24,615 bases of DNA from JBDRMV01 sp043811795 (lineage in GTDB: Bacteria; CG03), in NCBI GenBank assembly GCA_043811795.1, contig JBDRMV010000056.1:1-24615 (forward strand). The letters run 5' to 3'. Positions 24,553-24,615 of the stretch are shown here, piece by piece; positions within the stretch are counted from its first letter, which is position 1; each line of letters starts with the position of its first letter. Made by a program: the position numbers and the translations under genes. The notes beneath the pieces were generated by a model that saw nothing but the letters and a program-made list of their open reading frames with translations, did no database searches and was not told where the DNA came from.

Positions 24553-24578
24553 TATATCCGATTAAGCCGCCCTGTCAA
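24551..24578 (-). promoter_or_regulatory. Consensus sigma-70 promoter of the fur-feoAB operon
   Basis: TTGACA (24578-24573) and TATAAT (24556-24551) are both perfect, with a 16-base spacer. The ATG of fur lies 30 bases after the -10, giving a leader of about 25 bases without a clear Shine-Dalgarno sequence. Confidence 0.8.
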
Positions 24579-24615
24579 GGAGTAAAATCAGGGAAGATAA
24601 TTTTTGATGTAGTCC

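Overview
The window looks like a piece of chromosome from an uncultured Gram-negative, probably anaerobic bacterium. A TamB-like envelope protein implies an outer membrane. A Fur-FeoA-FeoB ferrous iron operon and a flavodoxin-like protein fit low-oxygen life. The archaeal-type Ogg2 glycosylase, the DUF2723 protein with TPRs and the DUF4159/VWA/DUF4175 cluster recall Elusimicrobiota or Omnitrophota, but that placement is inference and weak. Base composition looks fairly even across the genes. I see no integrase, transposase, phage gene, CRISPR array, tRNA or rRNA.

Layout. (1) Positions 2-307 hold the 3' end of an 8-oxoguanine glycosylase on the + strand. (2) Positions 431-8570 on the - strand hold a four-gene surface module: a DUF2723 glycosyltransferase-like protein with C-terminal TPRs, a DUF4159 protein, a VWA plus glutamine-amidotransferase-like membrane protein, and a very large DUF4175-like membrane coiled-coil protein. 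Two inverted copies of a nested palindromic repeat flank the last two genes. (3) Positions 8639-9049 hold a divergent + strand flavodoxin-like gene. (4) Positions 9035-14360 on the - strand hold tamB, a membrane-anchored degenerate nuclease-like protein and a conserved polytopic membrane protein. (5) Positions 14474-17318 on the + strand hold an M50 protease, trpS, scpA and scpB, a packed operon for translation and chromosome condensation. (6) Positions 17319-17647 are a gene-free stretch rich in hairpins. (7) Positions 17648-20832 on the + strand hold pheA, hisC and aroF, which cover entry to the shikimate pathway and the phenylalanine branch. (8) Positions 20879-24520 on the - strand hold fur, feoA, feoB, yggS and an undescribed His/Cys membrane protein, all overlapping or nearly touching, behind a consensus promoter with a likely Fur autoregulation site.

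The best candidates for something undescribed are three. The last gene of the iron operon encodes a membrane protein with an internal duplication carrying HxxHxLLS and SDxxxP motifs twice. The surface module combines DUF2723-TPR, DUF4159, VWA and DUF4175 proteins, with a heptanucleotide repeat at the start of the DUF4159 gene. Several -10 boxes lie only 5-9 bases before start codons, which suggests leaderless transcription.
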